Shown here piece by piece: positions 61,691 to 64,000 of a stretch of 64,000 nt of DNA. The stretch is from Sialis fuliginosa. Taxonomy: Eukaryota; Arthropoda; Insecta; Megaloptera; Sialidae. How positions within the stretch are numbered: position 1 is the stretch's first letter; each line of letters starts with the position of its first letter. Position numbers and translations under genes: made by a program. The notes beneath the pieces are model-generated. The model saw only the letters and a program-made list of their open reading frames with translations, ran no database searches and was not told the DNA's origin. Location of the stretch: contig OY540810.1 in NCBI GenBank assembly GCA_961205875.1, positions 4,774,001 through 4,838,000 on the forward strand, in the 5' to 3' direction.

Positions 61691-64000
61691 AGAATCGATT
61701 GAGAAAAGTCCAATACCATCGCCTCCTCTTATAGAATAACTGATCCTAGAATCATCTCCCGGTGGATCCAGATCTGTTGCTTTTACTCGCATCACCTCAG
61801 TGCCAGGTGGTTTGTTCTCAAGCACCGCCCCCTCAAGCACGAAGTCGTCAAACAATGGCGCGTGTAAATTTTCATTCACGTCAACTACGTTAACGGTTAC
61901 CATTGTTTCAGAACTGAGCGAAGGATTACCGCGGTCGCACGCACTAACCGTAAGTATGTGTACTTGTCGTTTCTCAAAGTCTAACGCCTTTGTCGTACGA
62001 ATCGTACCGGACTGTTTGTCGATTTTAAACACCCCGTAATTATCTCCATTGTCCACGAGCGAGTAGATTATCTCACCACCATCACCTACATCAGGATCAG
62101 AAGCAGTAACAACCGCTACTACACTTCCTTTAGGAATATCTTCTCTAATTTTGACAGAGTAAGAATCCAGACTAAACTTAGGAGCATTGTCATTAATATC
62201 ATCAATTGATACTCTAACTAAAGCATCAGAGTACAATGAGGGCATATCACCATTTTTTCCACCATTATCTGTTGCTCGAATTTTCAACTCATACAATTCT
62301 TGTCGTTCCCGATCAATATTTGATGAAACGGATAAAATCCCTGTAATAGGATCTACACTGAAATCCTTAGTATCCGTTATAAGTGAGTACGTTATTTTTG
62401 CATTATCGCCAATATCGGCATCTGTTGCATTTGCTCTAAATATAGCTGTTGCATTATGTGGATTTTCTGTAACCCTAAAGCTTGCAAGATTTTTTTCAAA
62501 TTTCGGCGCATTATCATTAACATCCAAAACAGTAACAGGAAGGACTCTAGATGACGATTTCTGTGGCTTCCCTAAGTCGTAAACTGTTACGTTTAAGAAG
62601 TATTCACTCTCACGTTCTCTGTCTAAATAACCTATCACTCTAAGTTCACCGCTTTCTGGGTCAAGACAAAACACCGAATCGTCATCGCCGTTTGAGATAC
62701 CGTAAACAAGTTTGCCGTTGTAACCCAGATCACGATCGCGAGCCTTTAATCGGACAAGGGTGGTTTTCAAAGGCACGGATTCATTCACACGTATCTCGAG
62801 TGGAAAATCAATAAACTCCGGTGCGTGTACGTTCTGCCCGTATCTACTTGGCATCATTCCAAACTCTTCTTGATAAGTACCGCTGCCGTACATATTGTTT
62901 TTCTCGCCCGCAGCTAAAACCTCCGTGAGTCTACGCGCTACACCGGTATCCTTACAATCAAATGCTCCAGTTTCGTCGCTCAAAAGTCGTATTGCAGATC
63001 CGAGATTACGTTTAGCATTAACAAGATGGAAACGAATTCTAGACACATCAGCAAAATGCATACCATCAGTTGCGGTCACATTAACTTCCCTTTCTGATAC
63101 TTTGACATCGTTAAGATCACATGTGACACTTAAAACACCGGATGTTATATCTAAGCTAAAGCAACCGTCTTCGTTTCCGCCTACAATTCGATAACTGATA
63201 ATGTTTCCTCTGTCGAAATCGATTGCTGAAAGAGTCATTAGTTCAGAACCTATTGGGACATAACGAGGGATGTGACCTGAACATTCAATTTTTTCAAACT
63301 GTGGTCTATTATCGTTTATATCTCGTACTTTTATTGTAAGTTGCATTTCTGTTTGTCTTCTGTATGGTAAGCCCCAGTCTGAGGCACGAACTCTAAGAAT
63401 GTATTCACGTCGCATACTTTCATAATCTAATACTTGAGTTGTACGAATTACTCCAGAAAAATGATCGATTTCAAATGGCACTGGTTTTAAATTAGCTATA
63501 CTATATGAAATATATGCATTTTCTCCCGAATCCCTATCTTTAGCACTGACTTTTGTAACAGACGTACCAGTAGGTTCATTTTCATCTATCCATACTGTTT
63601 GTTCAGGTTTGTCAAAAACTGGATCGTTGTCATTTGTATCAACAACATTTATTTTTACTTTTGCAGACGCTTGTTTTCTCGTTCCTGTATTCCCTTGGTC
63701 AATGGCCGAAACTGTTAGTGTATAAAATGCTTTTTGTTCTGCATCTAAAGTTACGCATGTATATAACATTCCAGTATCGGGATTAATTTTAAATTCTTTT
63801 CCTTCGTTGCCACCTACTATTTCAAGAAAAACTTGTGCATTTTTCCCTTCGTCTTTATCAGTTACTTTCAGTCTTATAACAGGTGTATTGATCGGTGCCG
63901 TTTCAGGAACTTTTACCTCATAAATTTCATGACTAAAAACGGGTGAATTATCATTCAGATCCGCTAAATGAACCGGAATAGATTTATAACTTGTTCTAGT
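61687..64000 (-). CDS. kug: Partial exon of a FAT-family giant protocadherin (fat-like/kugelei type)
   Basis: The reading frame is open from the window edge (5' end missing) to a splice donor, giving 771 codons plus one base. Repeats are delimited by calcium-binding motifs at visible residues 16-18 (NDN), 122-125 (TNDN), 228-231 (INDN), 494-497 (VNDN), 602-605 (INDN) and 708-711 (VNEN), with DRE/DFE/DYE and AxDxD motifs between them. This makes about six full cadherin repeats and the start of another. The third full repeat lacks the usual DxNDN end and runs into a linker with CKDTGVARRLTE, which resembles the matching linker of vertebrate FAT1 (CEETGVAKMLAE, recalled). The segment LKPVPFEIDHFSG and the downstream ASDWGLPYRR also match FAT1, so I favour the FAT1/2/3 branch (insect kugelei) over Drosophila fat or dachsous. 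In Drosophila, Kugelei acts at the plasma membrane in planar-polarised epithelial migration. Signal peptide, EGF/laminin-G domains, membrane segment and tail lie outside the window. Confidence 0.9.

Noticed and set aside
61800-63194. Plus-strand open frames across the cadherin exon
   Set aside because: Antisense shadows of the cadherin coding sequence.

Overview
The window looks like insect nuclear DNA, most likely lepidopteran. It is very AT-rich, gene-poor and full of short DNA-transposon derivatives, with the TAGGTACCTA-type strings and LINE tails common in moths and butterflies. No species can be named. The order-level call rests on repeat style and is an inference.

The only secure host gene lies at the right edge on the minus strand. 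It is one large exon (61687 to beyond 64000) encoding about six and a half extracellular cadherin repeats of a giant FAT-family protocadherin. The match is to the FAT1/FAT2/FAT3 branch, which in insects is fat-like/kugelei. The exon ends at a clean GTAAGA donor. Because the gene runs leftward, the other 61.7 kb would be downstream intron, unless the gene is split by assembly error. I saw no second cadherin exon. One short GC-richer minus-strand open stretch at 19470-19682 could be a terminal coding exon of an unrelated gene, but I do not recognise it.

The rest is a repeat landscape. Positions 1-1595 hold nine near-identical tandem monomers of about 184 bp (satellite A). Positions 9826-10787 hold six monomers of about 161 bp (satellite B) that are the reverse-complement relatives of A, and a third diverged copy lies near 42000. 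Next to A is a hAT transposon remnant with a readable C-terminal transposase domain (1664-2368).

Inverted-repeat elements with visible ends lie at 2888-3835, 8407-8605, 12251-12741 (second copy 56554-56896), 17338-17738, 20143-20476, 34243-34900, 46098-46506, 47212-47913, 48890-49722 and 52081-52676. Several have readable TA or TTA target duplications. A dispersed family (R) occurs four times; one copy carries a nested element, and another copy serves as the empty-site comparison.

Five places carry a hammerhead-ribozyme-like core, CTGANGA or a variant, a short hairpin, then GAAAC, the type known from Penelope-like retroelements. A 106-nt imperfect hairpin at 28110-28215 has pre-miRNA geometry. 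Large intervals (about 4.5-8.4, 13.1-16.4, 29.5-34.2 and 58.9-61.6 kb) are AT-rich sequence in which I see nothing further.
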